A DNA stretch of 64,000 nt from JBCCDY01 sp039030555 (GTDB lineage: Bacteria; Bacteroidota; Bacteroidia; Cytophagales; Cyclobacteriaceae). The notes under the pieces were generated by a model. It was not told the DNA's origin. It saw nothing but the letters and a program-made list of their open reading frames with translations, and made no database searches. The number at the start of each line of letters is the position of its first letter. The stretch's first letter is position 1. A program made the translations under genes and the position numbers. Location: assembly GCA_039030555.1 (NCBI GenBank), contig JBCCDY010000006.1, positions 248,001-312,000 on the forward strand, given 5' to 3'. Below, one piece after another: positions 1-7,446 of the stretch.

Positions 1-192
1 TGCACCAGATTCTTTTCAAAAAAATACGAAGTTTAAGACGATCAACTGGAGATAATTGAAAGGGAGATTTTGAAGAAGTTTAATCTCTTGTATAATCATG
101 AACGAAAATAAGGTACTTAATTAGCTTTTGAGACTTTGTGACTCATTCTTAAGTCCGACCTTCGAAAATAGTTCGCTTTTAGTTGAAATAGC
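1..192. other. Left-edge region, possible 3' end of an unknown gene
   Basis: No complete gene is visible. On the plus strand one frame reads a short C-terminal-like stretch ending at TAA 34-36 and then continues open, with charged residues (DDQLEIIEREILKKF), to TAA at 109-111. Another frame is open from base 3 to the TGA at 57-59. Either could be the tail of a gene lying to the left, but too little is present to identify a family. Bases 112-192 are AT-rich with nothing recognisable and lie downstream of the minus-strand CrtA-like gene. Confidence 0.25.
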
Positions 193-882
193 TTATGTAC
201 TCATAAAACCGTCTATAGAATCGAATACATTGAATCTGGTAAATTGCTCTTCCGAATACCAATCCCGTTCTTTGGTTAGTTTTATGGCTTCTGCATGAAG
301 TTTATGATTGTATGCGAATTTCTTCATGGCGTCCTGGCTCTCCCATACACTGAAGGTAGCCTGTTGAAAAACTGGCCACTCCCCTATTCCAATGGAAAAT
401 TCACATCCATCCGAACTTTTAATTTGTTCGCTAATCTTTGGGACTTTTTTCCAGAAATAAGTTAGCTCTTTCGTTTTGATGGTAGCCCTTGTCAAAATAG
501 CCAACTTTCCATTTGTCTTTTTTTCCTCAGATATTTTAAAGGGTTTTTGGCCTGACCATGTTCCCTGCGTGCTTGCAGGATTGAGATAATAAGTTTTTCT
601 TTTCTCCGACCTTTGCTCATAGGCTTTCAAAATACTTGATTTCTCCTTGAATTGATGAAAGTATTCAGGCTCATCCCAACAGCATAGCATAGCAAAAACG
701 CCGAAGTTAGGATGCCAAGCAAACCCATTTCCTCCACCTGAGCCCATCAGTTTATAAAATTGGAGTCCTTCGATTTCGCTTAACGGTTTGTGTGCGAACT
801 GCATCATTTTAAGTGCCCAAAAACAATTGGATAAGCCTTTGAAATGAAAAAAAGTGATCGTTACAAGTTGGCGTTCAATCAT
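193..882 (-). CDS. CrtA-like spheroidene monooxygenase family protein
   Basis: The 229-residue product resembles spheroidene monooxygenase (CrtA), a haem-dependent enzyme that inserts a keto group into acyclic carotenoids. Visible family signatures are GSGGGNGF at residues 47-54, a LTRATIK block near 130-136, the GIGEWPVFQQATFSVWES block at about 166-183 and the HAEAI segment from His196. The length is usual for the family. It has no signal peptide or membrane segment. No other carotenoid gene (crtB, crtI, crtY) is in the window, so the substrate cannot be set from context; partners may lie to the left. It is divergent from an MpaB-type oxygenase gene across an 82-base gap. The family call is by recognition of conserved blocks; the reaction is inferred. 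Confidence 0.8.
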   Translation of the reverse strand: MIERQLVTITFFHFKGLSNCFWALKMMQFAHKPLSEIEGLQFYKLMGSGGGNGFAWHPNFGVFAMLCCWDEPEYFHQFKEKSSILKAYEQRSEKRKTYYLNPASTQGTWSGQKPFKISEEKKTNGKLAILTRATIKTKELTYFWKKVPKISEQIKSSDGCEFSIGIGEWPVFQQATFSVWESQDAMKKFAYNHKLHAEAIKLTKERDWYSEEQFTRFNVFDSIDGFMST

Positions 883-964
883 AGAAACTCAGTAAAAGCA
901 AAGATTTAAAAGTAATCACAAACAAGCTTGACTCTTTAGATGTTTCATAAATAAAATTAAAGGT

Positions 965-2017
965 GTGAAAAGGTTTCCGAGTAGTCTTCTGGATGATATG
1001 AGGTTGGTGATGGACGAGCCTGCCGATTTAGTTGTGAAATCCGTTATGGATTCTAAAACTTTGGATGGTAGGAAATTCTGGAAATTCATGGCAGATATGG
1101 AATCAAATGATCGCTCCATACCAGATGAATTTGAAGAAATCATCTACGAGCATATTCCATATTTTGAAGTCTTGCCCGATTTTACTGATCATAAGCTTCT
1201 AAAAACCAGTGAAGAACTTTTTCTTACCAATACACAGGATTTTTTCCTCCTTTTAGGGGCTTACTCGCTTCCTTATTGTTATGCTGCTGCCAACGGTGCA
1301 AAAGTTCTGTTTCATTCCGGTAGAATGAAAAAAGACGCAGTCAAGAGACTTCAGGAAACAGGAATGTTTGTTTTCAATGTTATGGAACCTAATGCCTTTA
1401 CTGGTATCGGTTTAGGGTTTATTAGCTGCCTGAAAGTTCGTTTACTCCATGCCATGGTCAGATACCAGATCTTAAAGCATGGACATTGGAATGAGCAATG
1501 GGGAATGCCCATCAATCAGGAAGATATGGCCGGTACTAATATCGCTTTTTCAGTAGTAGTACTGGATGGTCTTAAAAAACTTGGATACGAATTATCTGAT
1601 CTTGAAGAACAGGCCTTACTGCACCGCTGGAAAGTTATTGGAACTTTTCTTGGCCTAAGAGAAGAATTATTACTCGATAATAGAAAGGAATCATTTTTCC
1701 TGAGGACTAATATTGAAAAGCGTCAGTTCCGATCCTCAGAAGAAGGAAAAGCTTTGATTAACCAGCTTATTTCAGAATTCGATAATGCTCCAGAGCAAAT
1801 TTATCCAAAGGGATTTGCATCATCTTTCATCCATTATATGATTGGAGATGAGTTTGCTGAGATGCTGGATGTGCCTGACCCTAATTGGACTACTAATCTC
1901 ATTTCATTTAACAAAAGGTGGAATTCGTTAAAAGACAGGTTTGAAATAGTCAAATACATCAGGAAAGCAAAATACGATAGCCTAAAGAAGCAGCTTTTAA
2001 CCATTCCTGAAACTTAA
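965..2017 (+). CDS. Oxygenase MpaB / DUF2236 family protein
   Basis: The 350-residue protein carries the DUF2236 (MpaB, rubber-oxygenase-like) domain across most of its length. The segment HAMVRYQILKHG followed by WGMPINQEDMAGT and then a run of hydrophobic residues matches the family core that supplies haem ligands in latex-clearing protein relatives. It is all-helical in appearance and lacks a signal peptide. The start is GTG, chosen because it opens the longest frame; an ATG eleven codons further in (MRLVMDEP) is an alternative. Upstream is the divergent CrtA-like gene, so two putative oxygenases share one intergenic region. The substrate is unknown; known relatives cleave or oxidise isoprenoid chains, which would fit a carotenoid neighbour but is not shown. 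Confidence 0.75.
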   Translation: MKRFPSSLLDDMRLVMDEPADLVVKSVMDSKTLDGRKFWKFMADMESNDRSIPDEFEEIIYEHIPYFEVLPDFTDHKLLKTSEELFLTNTQDFFLLLGAYSLPYCYAAANGAKVLFHSGRMKKDAVKRLQETGMFVFNVMEPNAFTGIGLGFISCLKVRLLHAMVRYQILKHGHWNEQWGMPINQEDMAGTNIAFSVVVLDGLKKLGYELSDLEEQALLHRWKVIGTFLGLREELLLDNRKESFFLRTNIEKRQFRSSEEGKALINQLISEFDNAPEQIYPKGFASSFIHYMIGDEFAEMLDVPDPNWTTNLISFNKRWNSLKDRFEIVKYIRKAKYDSLKKQLLTIPET

Positions 2018-2023
2018 GAAGAA

Positions 2024-2048
2024 ATCTGTGGCATCGTAAACCACAGAT
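2024..2048. terminator. Hairpin between convergent genes
   Basis: Perfect 8-bp inverted repeat ATCTGTGG / CCACAGAT (2024-2031 and 2041-2048) with a 9-base loop, placed between the stop codons of the MpaB-type gene and the YHS gene. Read on the minus strand it is followed by TTTCTTC, so it may terminate the YHS transcript; the plus-strand tail is not T-rich. Confidence 0.5.
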
Positions 2049-2073
2049 CATAGTATTACGTTTTCAAAAAAAA

Positions 2074-2514
2074 CTATTCAACCACTTTTGGCCAATTTTC
2101 ATCGGCTTTATCAATGAAATCCGACTGACTGGCTTCCCATTTACCCTGAACACTTTTGTTGTAATTTAAATAGAGTTTATCATCAACTATTTCCCATGCT
2201 TCAGGATCAATTTTGGCAGTATATCCATGAGCTACTGCATATGCACAATAGCCTCCGTACTGAGGCGCATACTTCTCTGGTTCAGTCTCAAATGCTTCGA
2301 GATTTTCCTTAGTTGAAAAATACCATTGTGCATCATTCCATTCAAAAGTATAACTATCAGATCCTTTAATAGCTTTTCTCTCCGTAAAATAAGCTACAGG
2401 ATCATAACCTTTAATGGCTCCACCTCTGGTTGAATAGACCGATTCTTTCTGAGCAAAAGTGAGATTGGACAGGCTCGTTACAAGAGCTATTATAAGAACG
2501 GCAAACTTCTTCAT
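2074..2514 (-). CDS. Secreted YHS domain protein
   Basis: The 146-residue protein begins with a signal peptide (about residues 1-21, ending NLTFA before Gln) and carries one YHS-type domain: GYDPVAYF near residues 36-43, the aromatic WYFSTKENLEAF segment and the GGYCAYAVAHG core with a single Cys. YHS domains are short metal-associated modules, often found with copper or other heavy-metal proteins. This protein is the free-standing periplasmic type common in marine bacteria. It is a single-gene unit. A 7-bp inverted repeat just upstream could be an operator. The role is not established; copper or iron binding is a guess. Confidence 0.8.
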   Translation of the reverse strand: MKKFAVLIIALVTSLSNLTFAQKESVYSTRGGAIKGYDPVAYFTERKAIKGSDSYTFEWNDAQWYFSTKENLEAFETEPEKYAPQYGGYCAYAVAHGYTAKIDPEAWEIVDDKLYLNYNKSVQGKWEASQSDFIDKADENWPKVVE

Positions 2515-2518
2515 AATT

Positions 2519-2545
2519 GATACATTTTATTCAAACTGATGTATC
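2519..2545. promoter_or_regulatory. Inverted repeat upstream of the YHS gene
   Basis: GATACAT (2519-2525) and ATGTATC (2539-2545) form a 7-bp inverted repeat with a 13-base spacer, four bases upstream of the YHS start codon. The minus strand also reads TCAGTTTG here, one base from the Bacteroidota -7 element TAnnTTTG. It may be an operator or the leader-proximal part of a promoter. Confidence 0.3.
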
Positions 2546-2762
2546 TATACGGAAGCTCGTGATGGATGGATTCCTTTATCTCTGTTTCAGAGCTTTAATT
2601 CAGAAAACTGAATCTATTACCAGACATTAAGGTAACGGAACTGACATTGTAAAGAGGATAATCCAGTGAGACAGAGTAGAATATTAAATAGACAATATGG
2701 TACATTATAAAACTATGGTAGAAAGTCGAAAGCGTACTAAAACATCCTTTTTCCACGATTAA
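2546..2762. other. Intergenic region without a recognised gene
   Basis: AT-rich spacer between the YHS gene and the tandem hairpins. It contains one small hairpin, ATTCAG/CTGAAT around 2607-2622, and otherwise no coding or RNA signal that I can support. Confidence 0.4.
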
Positions 2763-2812
2763 TATCTTAAACCTAACACGGTTTAAGATAATGTTTCGTA
2801 ATCCCGAAACAT
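2763..2812. repeat. Two abutting perfect hairpins
   Basis: TATCTTAAACC (2763-2773) pairs with GGTTTAAGATA (2780-2790) over 11 bp with a 6-base loop. Directly adjoining it, ATGTTTCG (2791-2798) pairs with CGAAACAT (2805-2812) over 8 bp, also with a 6-base loop. There is no spacer between the two. They lie just downstream of the small minus-strand ORF and could act as its transcript end, but neither is followed by a run of T. Function unknown. Confidence 0.7.
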
Positions 2813-2825
2813 AAATACAAAAATT

Positions 2826-3011
2826 TTATTTAAGCATGTTTACAATAACTATGATAATACAAGAAATACTAAAAAGAAATAGTACCAATCCACGAAATCG
2901 GTATGTCATACCTAGGCTCATAGTCCCTTCCTTATTCATCCATCTAAAACCAATTATGGCCCCAATAGATGATATGATTAATGAAAATATTAGGTATCCC
3001 ACTAATTTCAA
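2826..3011 (-). CDS. Small two-helix membrane protein, hypothetical
   Basis: A 61-residue ORF with two hydrophobic stretches (about residues 3-22 and 42-59) separated by a short loop with basic residues; this suggests a small inner-membrane protein. It matches no family I know. The only in-frame starts are TTG at the first codon or GTG three codons later, and no ribosome binding site is evident, so it may not be translated. The overlapping plus-strand frame has no such pattern. Confidence 0.35.
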   Translation of the reverse strand: MKLVGYLIFSLIISSIGAIIGFRWMNKEGTMSLGMTYRFRGLVLFLFSISCIIIVIVNMLK

Positions 3012-3104
3012 ATTATCTATTAGACAGTGGCTTGTAATCTCATATTCTACTTAAAGAAAGTTTTACTCGCTAAGTTGAGAATAGCTATTATCTGAACTTC
3101 GTTA

Positions 3105-4004
3105 TTAGAAACCTAAATCTTCTTTTTCTTCACCCTCCTCTTTCTTCTTTTTTGGTTTCTTTTCCTTTTTCGGCTTCTCTTCTTTTACCTTTTTAGGTTT
3201 CTTCTCCTTCTTTTCTCTAGGCTGCTTTTCCTTTTTGACTTTTTCTTTCTTCTTTTTCTTCGGCGTATCTACGGAGGCATCTCCATCTCCTGAGTTTTCC
3301 TCTGTCAAACTTTCAGCATCAGTACTTCCTGACCCTTCTTCACCTTCAAGAGCCTCATCGCCGACTTCAGACTTATCTTTTTTCTTAAATAGATTTTTGA
3401 AAAATCCTATAAACCCTACTTTCTCTTTCGCTTCCTCTCCCACAGAAGCTGTATCTTCTTCCTGGCCGAAAGTACCATTCTTAACAGCTTCTCTCATTTC
3501 AAGATCTGCTTTCAGTTCCTTTCCAAAAAGGTACTCATAATACTCCTGATCTACATTTGGTTTTGCTTCGCGTTCTTGAGCGAGAGAATCTTGTTCTTGG
3601 ACGCGTTGTGCTTCAAAATCGTCTTCAACGATTACTAATTCTCCAATGAGATCCGTATTAAAACTCCCAGTATCCGAGGCAGAAGTAATTCCATCTTCCT
3701 GCGGTGGCTCCCAGGTTCCCGGCATTACATATTCCTGTTCCACTACCCTTAGCCTGTCTTCCGTAATTCTAAATGGAAACAAACGGGATTGAGCTACAAT
3801 ACCTTGTTTCTTTTTCTTTCCGGCATACCTCACAAATTCTTCCTTTGGAATAGAATCGCCTGAAGTAAAAGGTGAGAAAAGATCATCCCGATGATTATCG
3901 TCGAAAATGTAAAAACTCTGATAAGCAGGACATATTTTATCGGTACACGATGTGATCGAAGCTAGAATTAATAGAGAAGTAATTACTTCCAGAAATTTCC
4001 TCAT
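3105..4004 (-). CDS. Hypothetical lipoprotein with Lys/Glu-rich tail
   Basis: I place the start at the ATG giving MRKFLEVITSLLILASITSC, because this makes a clean lipoprotein signal with Cys at the SpII site; an upstream ATG adds 11 residues before it. The mature part holds a folded-looking region up to about residue 100 (YQSFYIFDDN, RLFPFRITEDRLRVVEQEY), an acidic middle, and a final ~60-residue low-complexity tail of Lys, Glu and Pro (KKKKKEKVKKEK type). The tail is strongly basic and probably disordered. Similar lipoproteins are found in Bacteroidota, but I know no function. It stands alone, with gaps on both sides. Confidence 0.7.
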   Translation of the reverse strand: MRKFLEVITSLLILASITSCTDKICPAYQSFYIFDDNHRDDLFSPFTSGDSIPKEEFVRYAGKKKKQGIVAQSRLFPFRITEDRLRVVEQEYVMPGTWEPPQEDGITSASDTGSFNTDLIGELVIVEDDFEAQRVQEQDSLAQEREAKPNVDQEYYEYLFGKELKADLEMREAVKNGTFGQEEDTASVGEEAKEKVGFIGFFKNLFKKKDKSEVGDEALEGEEGSGSTDAESLTEENSGDGDASVDTPKKKKKEKVKKEKQPREKKEKKPKKVKEEKPKKEKKPKKKKEEGEEKEDLGF

Positions 4005-4151
4005 GTACCTGTTTAATGCGTAGAACGACGAAAACACTAAAATAGCTTAAAGCTTACTTGGAATCCATCAATGGTAAATATCCTATTTTTTTTCGATTTA
4101 ATAAACGGATCACCATTTAAACTGAAACTTTAGAAAATGAGCGTTAACTTC

Positions 4152-4826
4152 CTATTTATCAAGTTTTAACTCTTTCAGGTGGTCGATGATCTCTTCGACC
4201 CATAGAGTATACATTTGCGGCGAGGGGTGCAGATTGTCTTCTGCTGTAAGTAAAGGGTCTTCCAGAGCTTGTTTGGAGACCTCAAATATATCTACGAACA
4301 AGACTTCATATTGATCAGCAATTTCTTTCGCTTTGTTGTTATACCAAATCAGTTCTCTATCGATCTTATCAGGGTTGGATTGCTGACCAAAAGGCGTAAC
4401 CCCATAATCAGGAATTGCTACTATGAATACCTTTTCAGGGTCATTATCTGCGAACAAAAGAGCTCTCTGAACCAGGTATTCGAACTCTTGTTCATACTGC
4501 TTTTTAGAATATCCTCGATATTGATTGTTAACGCCAATTAGCAAGGAGACCAGGTCGTATTTTTTAAAAACAGAGCGTTTCACGATTTCTACGACTAGTT
4601 CATCTGTGGTCCAACCCGTTGTTGCTATTATATTGGGTTCTTTAAAAGAATATCCATTCTTGTTTAAGTAAGAAACCAGCTGATGTGGCCATGAATCTTT
4701 GAGTTCAACGCTTTCGCCTATGGTATATGAATCTCCAAGTGCGAGATATTCCATCTTTTGATTTTCTTGTGAATGTACTTTAAAGCTTATAACAAGTGAT
4801 AAAAAAACGAATATGAAAGCTTTCAA
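4152..4826 (-). CDS. SGNH/GDSL-family hydrolase, secreted
   Basis: The 224-residue protein starts with a signal peptide (about residues 1-19) and contains the SGNH hydrolase blocks: GDSYT with nucleophile Ser33, block III GVNN near residues 98-101, and the Asp-x-x-His pair Asp197/His200. The block II Gly is probably in the TTGWTTDEL segment. Such enzymes are serine esterases or lipases, often removing acyl groups from lipids or polysaccharides; the substrate here is unknown. It is 18 bases downstream of the receiver-like protein gene on the same strand and may be cotranscribed with it. Confidence 0.85.
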   Translation of the reverse strand: MKAFIFVFLSLVISFKVHSQENQKMEYLALGDSYTIGESVELKDSWPHQLVSYLNKNGYSFKEPNIIATTGWTTDELVVEIVKRSVFKKYDLVSLLIGVNNQYRGYSKKQYEQEFEYLVQRALLFADNDPEKVFIVAIPDYGVTPFGQQSNPDKIDRELIWYNNKAKEIADQYEVLFVDIFEVSKQALEDPLLTAEDNLHPSPQMYTLWVEEIIDHLKELKLDK

Positions 4827-4844
4827 ATTGTATATCGATAAATA

Positions 4845-5141
4845 TTAATGATCTTCTAGAGCCTGATGAATCTCGGCTGTTAACAAGCCACTCCCACCTC
4901 CATAGTGCTTAACAATTTTCAGTCCAGAGCCATTCGTTCGAACATATTCTTCCAGCTTCAATTCTTCTGTTTCTTCTAATCCACTTCCTATTAACAAAAT
5001 GGCGTATTGTCCATTTTGAAGCTCATTCATGCATTCATTTAATGAACTTACAACCACTCCTTCCCATTGTTCATTGATCAGCCTCTCCAGGACAATTTGT
5101 ATATCCTTATTGGTCGTTATAGCGAGTATTTTGTTTGTCAT
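4845..5141 (-). CDS. Receiver-like protein lacking the phosphoacceptor
   Basis: The 98-residue protein has the alternating pattern of a response-regulator receiver fold: a first strand KILAITTN, a helix, VVVSSLNE, a central strand YAILLIG, and a C-terminal helix EIHQALEDH. The acidic pair after strand 1 and the Asp at the end of strand 3 are absent (IGSG instead), so it should not be phosphorylated in the usual way. It could be a pseudo-receiver adaptor. It sits between an SGNH hydrolase and a terminator-bounded pirin gene. This is a fold guess from pattern only. Confidence 0.5.
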   Translation of the reverse strand: MTNKILAITTNKDIQIVLERLINEQWEGVVVSSLNECMNELQNGQYAILLIGSGLEETEELKLEEYVRTNGSGLKIVKHYGGGSGLLTAEIHQALEDH

Positions 5142-5157
5142 AGCCTATTAAAGTAAG

Positions 5158-5185
5158 AAAATCCCGGCTTGCAAACCGGGATTTT
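5158..5185 (-). terminator. Intrinsic terminator after the pirin gene
   Basis: AAAATCCCGG (5158-5167) pairs with CCGGGATTTT (5176-5185) over 10 bp with an 8-base loop. On the minus strand the 3' arm ends in TTTTC, just past the end of the secreted pirin gene. It separates that gene from the receiver-like gene downstream. Confidence 0.8.
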
Positions 5186-5226
5186 ATTCTCCTACTCAAA
5201 AATAATTATTGTGATTGATGCTTTGT

Positions 5227-6087
5227 TTAAGCATTCATTGGTACTTCCATCAAGAGAACTTTAGCATCTGACGATGCTTCCAGATTGAAAGCATCTGTCT
5301 CCCAAATTCCAAGACCATCTCTCTTCTGAAGGTCCTTTCCGTCAATTTTTAGTTCTCCTTCCAACACAAAGACATAAACTCCATTACCTTCTTTTTTTAT
5401 CTTATACGTGTCCGATTTTCCTGCATCAAAGTCACCCATAAAAAACCAGGCATCCTGGTGAACCCAAACTCCTTCGTCATCAGAATTAGGGGATAACACC
5501 TGATAGAGTTCATTTTTCTTTGCTACATCTCTAATTGATATTTGATCGTATCTAGGATCTACATTTCTGTCCTTTGGGAACAACCATATTTGAAGGAATT
5601 TTACAGCCTGATCTTCATTGTTATTGTATTCACTGTGAAAAATACCCGTTCCGGCGCTCATTACCTGAATATCTCCTTCTTTAATAATAGCGTCGTTACC
5701 CATGCTATCCTCATGCTTTAGATCTCCTGATAATGGAATGGATACAATCTCCATATTATCATGAGGGTGCTTTCCAAAGCCTTTTCCTCCTTCCACGACG
5801 TCATCGTTCAAGACTCTTAACGTTCCAAACTGGACTCTATCCGGATTGTAATAGCTGGCGAAGCTAAAGGTATGATGAGAATCCAACCATCCGTGATTTG
5901 CATGTCCCCTTGTATCTGCTTTGTGTAATACCGTTTTCATTGTTCTTATTTCTTTAGTTGGTAAGTGATTAAAACCTACTTGATCTACTGAACTTACTTG
6001 AGGGCTATTTTTAGCACCAGAAATTTTTGCCGTTGCTACTCCGATACTTCCAAGAATAGCTGTTTTTAAAAAACTCTTTCGTTTCAT
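5227..6087 (-). CDS. Pirin family protein with N-terminal export signal
   Basis: The 286-residue protein is a two-domain cupin of the pirin/YhhW type (YhhW is a quercetin 2,3-dioxygenase in vitro). Metal ligands are visible: His107 and His109 in HPHDNMEI, His151 and Glu153 in GIFHSEYN. Classical family members begin near Met50 (MKTVLHKADTRG). Here about 49 extra residues precede it, starting MKRKSFLKTAILGSIGVATA, which looks like an export signal and is unusual for a family normally found in the cytoplasm. The gene is last on the left arm of the divergent locus and is followed by a strong terminator. Substrate unknown. Confidence 0.88.
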   Translation of the reverse strand: MKRKSFLKTAILGSIGVATAKISGAKNSPQVSSVDQVGFNHLPTKEIRTMKTVLHKADTRGHANHGWLDSHHTFSFASYYNPDRVQFGTLRVLNDDVVEGGKGFGKHPHDNMEIVSIPLSGDLKHEDSMGNDAIIKEGDIQVMSAGTGIFHSEYNNNEDQAVKFLQIWLFPKDRNVDPRYDQISIRDVAKKNELYQVLSPNSDDEGVWVHQDAWFFMGDFDAGKSDTYKIKKEGNGVYVFVLEGELKIDGKDLQKRDGLGIWETDAFNLEASSDAKVLLMEVPMNA

Positions 6088-6447
6088 TTTTTGTCATTAA
6101 GGTTATACAAATTAACGAACAGAAAAGCTTGAGGGTATTACAAAAATCATGGATTGACTTGTAGAAATCGATGAAAGTAATGCTTTCAATCCCTATTCAA
6201 TTTTAAAAGCTTCAGCCTGACATAAGGCAACCAAGAATTGGATAAACATTAATGAATCAATGTTCAGAAATAAAAAGGCTAAGATTAAAACTAAACCTTG
6301 GCCTTTTATTACTACTCCTTTAATCACCCGGTTTTTCACGTTTATAGTCGAAAGGAGGGGGTAAATATAACTACAATAAGGTTTCTCTATTTGCGCTTTA
6401 AGTGCAATAGATGCACTCATCTTGAAAATGAATTGATCTAGAAATAT
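6088..6447. other. Intergenic region with a terminator, no gene
   Basis: A 360-base spacer between the secreted pirin gene and the lipoprotein gene. Its only clear feature is the minus-strand terminator at 6273-6307. A 75-codon minus-strand frame here overlaps that hairpin and has no coding character. The part nearest 6088 should hold the pirin promoter, but no convincing element is visible. Confidence 0.5.
6273..6307 (-). terminator. Intrinsic terminator after the lipoprotein gene
   Basis: AAAAGGCTAAG (6273-6283) pairs with CTTGGCCTTTT (6297-6307), 11 bp with one G-T wobble and a 13-base loop. The minus strand continues TTTTTATTTC. It lies about 140 bases past the lipoprotein stop codon. 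Confidence 0.65.
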
Positions 6448-7281
6448 CTAATTCGTTATAAACTCTGACACTTCAAAGTCTCCATCTTCAACAGCCCTTC
6501 TAATGGAATTAAAACTAAAGATATTGTCTCCATCGGTATTACCATTTTCATCCTCAAGGCGAGCTAAATAAATCCGGTCTATAGCCAATTGGCTGGATCT
6601 TCCAATAACAAATAAGTTATAGATTTCACCCGAATTGAATATGTAAACCGGCTCTCTAAATTCATCGGGCTCAAGTGCTATGCTTCTGCCCCAGTCAGGG
6701 TCTGAATCATTTGAACTACAAAAGAATTTATTGAATTCGCTAAGTTCGTTAAGCGTCGCACCAAAACGTCCATTTCTCTCAAAACTTGTATTTGCCTGAA
6801 AGTTACCTTCCATTCTTATAAAAGCGTCGTTATTGCGATCCCCTGCAAATAAATTGGAATTTTCAGTATCAGGATCGTGGGTATGATTTTCGAAGGCCCG
6901 AAAGAAAAGATAATACGTACCGGGATTTTCAATTCGAAAGCTATAAACCATAGATGTATCGGAAGGCTCGCTAAATGAGTCCTGACCACTATATTCTAAA
7001 TAACCTACACCCCTAAAGTCTTCAAGTACGCCATCAAAAGTTATATCAGTTTCACCAAAAACACCCGTTCTCCCAGGGTTACTAGCATTCCTTAATTCCC
7101 ACATCGTTTGAGAAAAAGTAGTATTTTCTGCCTCAATTACTAGTACACCCTCGCTTTCCTGGGCAAAACTATCGACCGCAAGATTCATTGCATCGTCATC
7201 ACTACAACCAAATAGTAAAAGTCCGATCATTGAAAAAAAGAATACGACTTGGGAATAGGTAATAAATTTCAAGTTATTCAT
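6448..7281 (-). CDS. Lipoprotein with CBM6-like beta-sandwich, hypothetical
   Basis: I choose the ATG giving MNNLKFITYSQ, because it is followed by a hydrophobic stretch and the lipobox LLLFGC; an upstream ATG would add 17 residues. After the lipidated Cys comes an acidic linker, then VIEAENTTF, VGYLEYSGQDSF, YSFRIENPGTYYLFFRAF and a C-terminal LAIDRIYLAR. This pattern recalls the carbohydrate-binding CBM6/CBM35-type sandwich (EAEN start, W-x-x-IDRI end). No catalytic domain is attached. It lies between the two pirin genes of the left arm and may bind a glycan at the cell surface. Confidence 0.6.
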   Translation of the reverse strand: MNNLKFITYSQVVFFFSMIGLLLFGCSDDDAMNLAVDSFAQESEGVLVIEAENTTFSQTMWELRNASNPGRTGVFGETDITFDGVLEDFRGVGYLEYSGQDSFSEPSDTSMVYSFRIENPGTYYLFFRAFENHTHDPDTENSNLFAGDRNNDAFIRMEGNFQANTSFERNGRFGATLNELSEFNKFFCSSNDSDPDWGRSIALEPDEFREPVYIFNSGEIYNLFVIGRSSQLAIDRIYLARLEDENGNTDGDNIFSFNSIRRAVEDGDFEVSEFITN

Positions 7282-7446
7282 TGCAGAAAAAATAATAGTG
7301 GTTAAGGTAGTTAGCGGATATAACTGGAACAAGCTTAGCTAATTATTCTAGTATTAAAAATTTGTCGTTGCATGGCAAGAAAAATTAGCATCTAGGTTTA
7401 AATAATTATCCCAATCAATAGTAAATCTTAAAGTAGGTTTATTGAC

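Noticed and set aside
3120..3260. Apparent short tandem repeats, considered as a CRISPR or minisatellite
   Set aside because: They are irregular Lys-codon runs in a coding tail, with no constant repeat or spacer length.
3235..3540. A plus-strand ORF of 101 codons rich in Ser, Phe and Pro
   Set aside because: It is the complement of the Lys/Glu-rich tail of the lipoprotein gene; its composition is explained by that.
6193..6420. A 75-codon minus-strand ORF with a hydrophobic middle
   Set aside because: It overlaps the intrinsic terminator at 6273-6307, has no family resemblance and no start context; part of its hydrophobic segment comes from the terminator arms.
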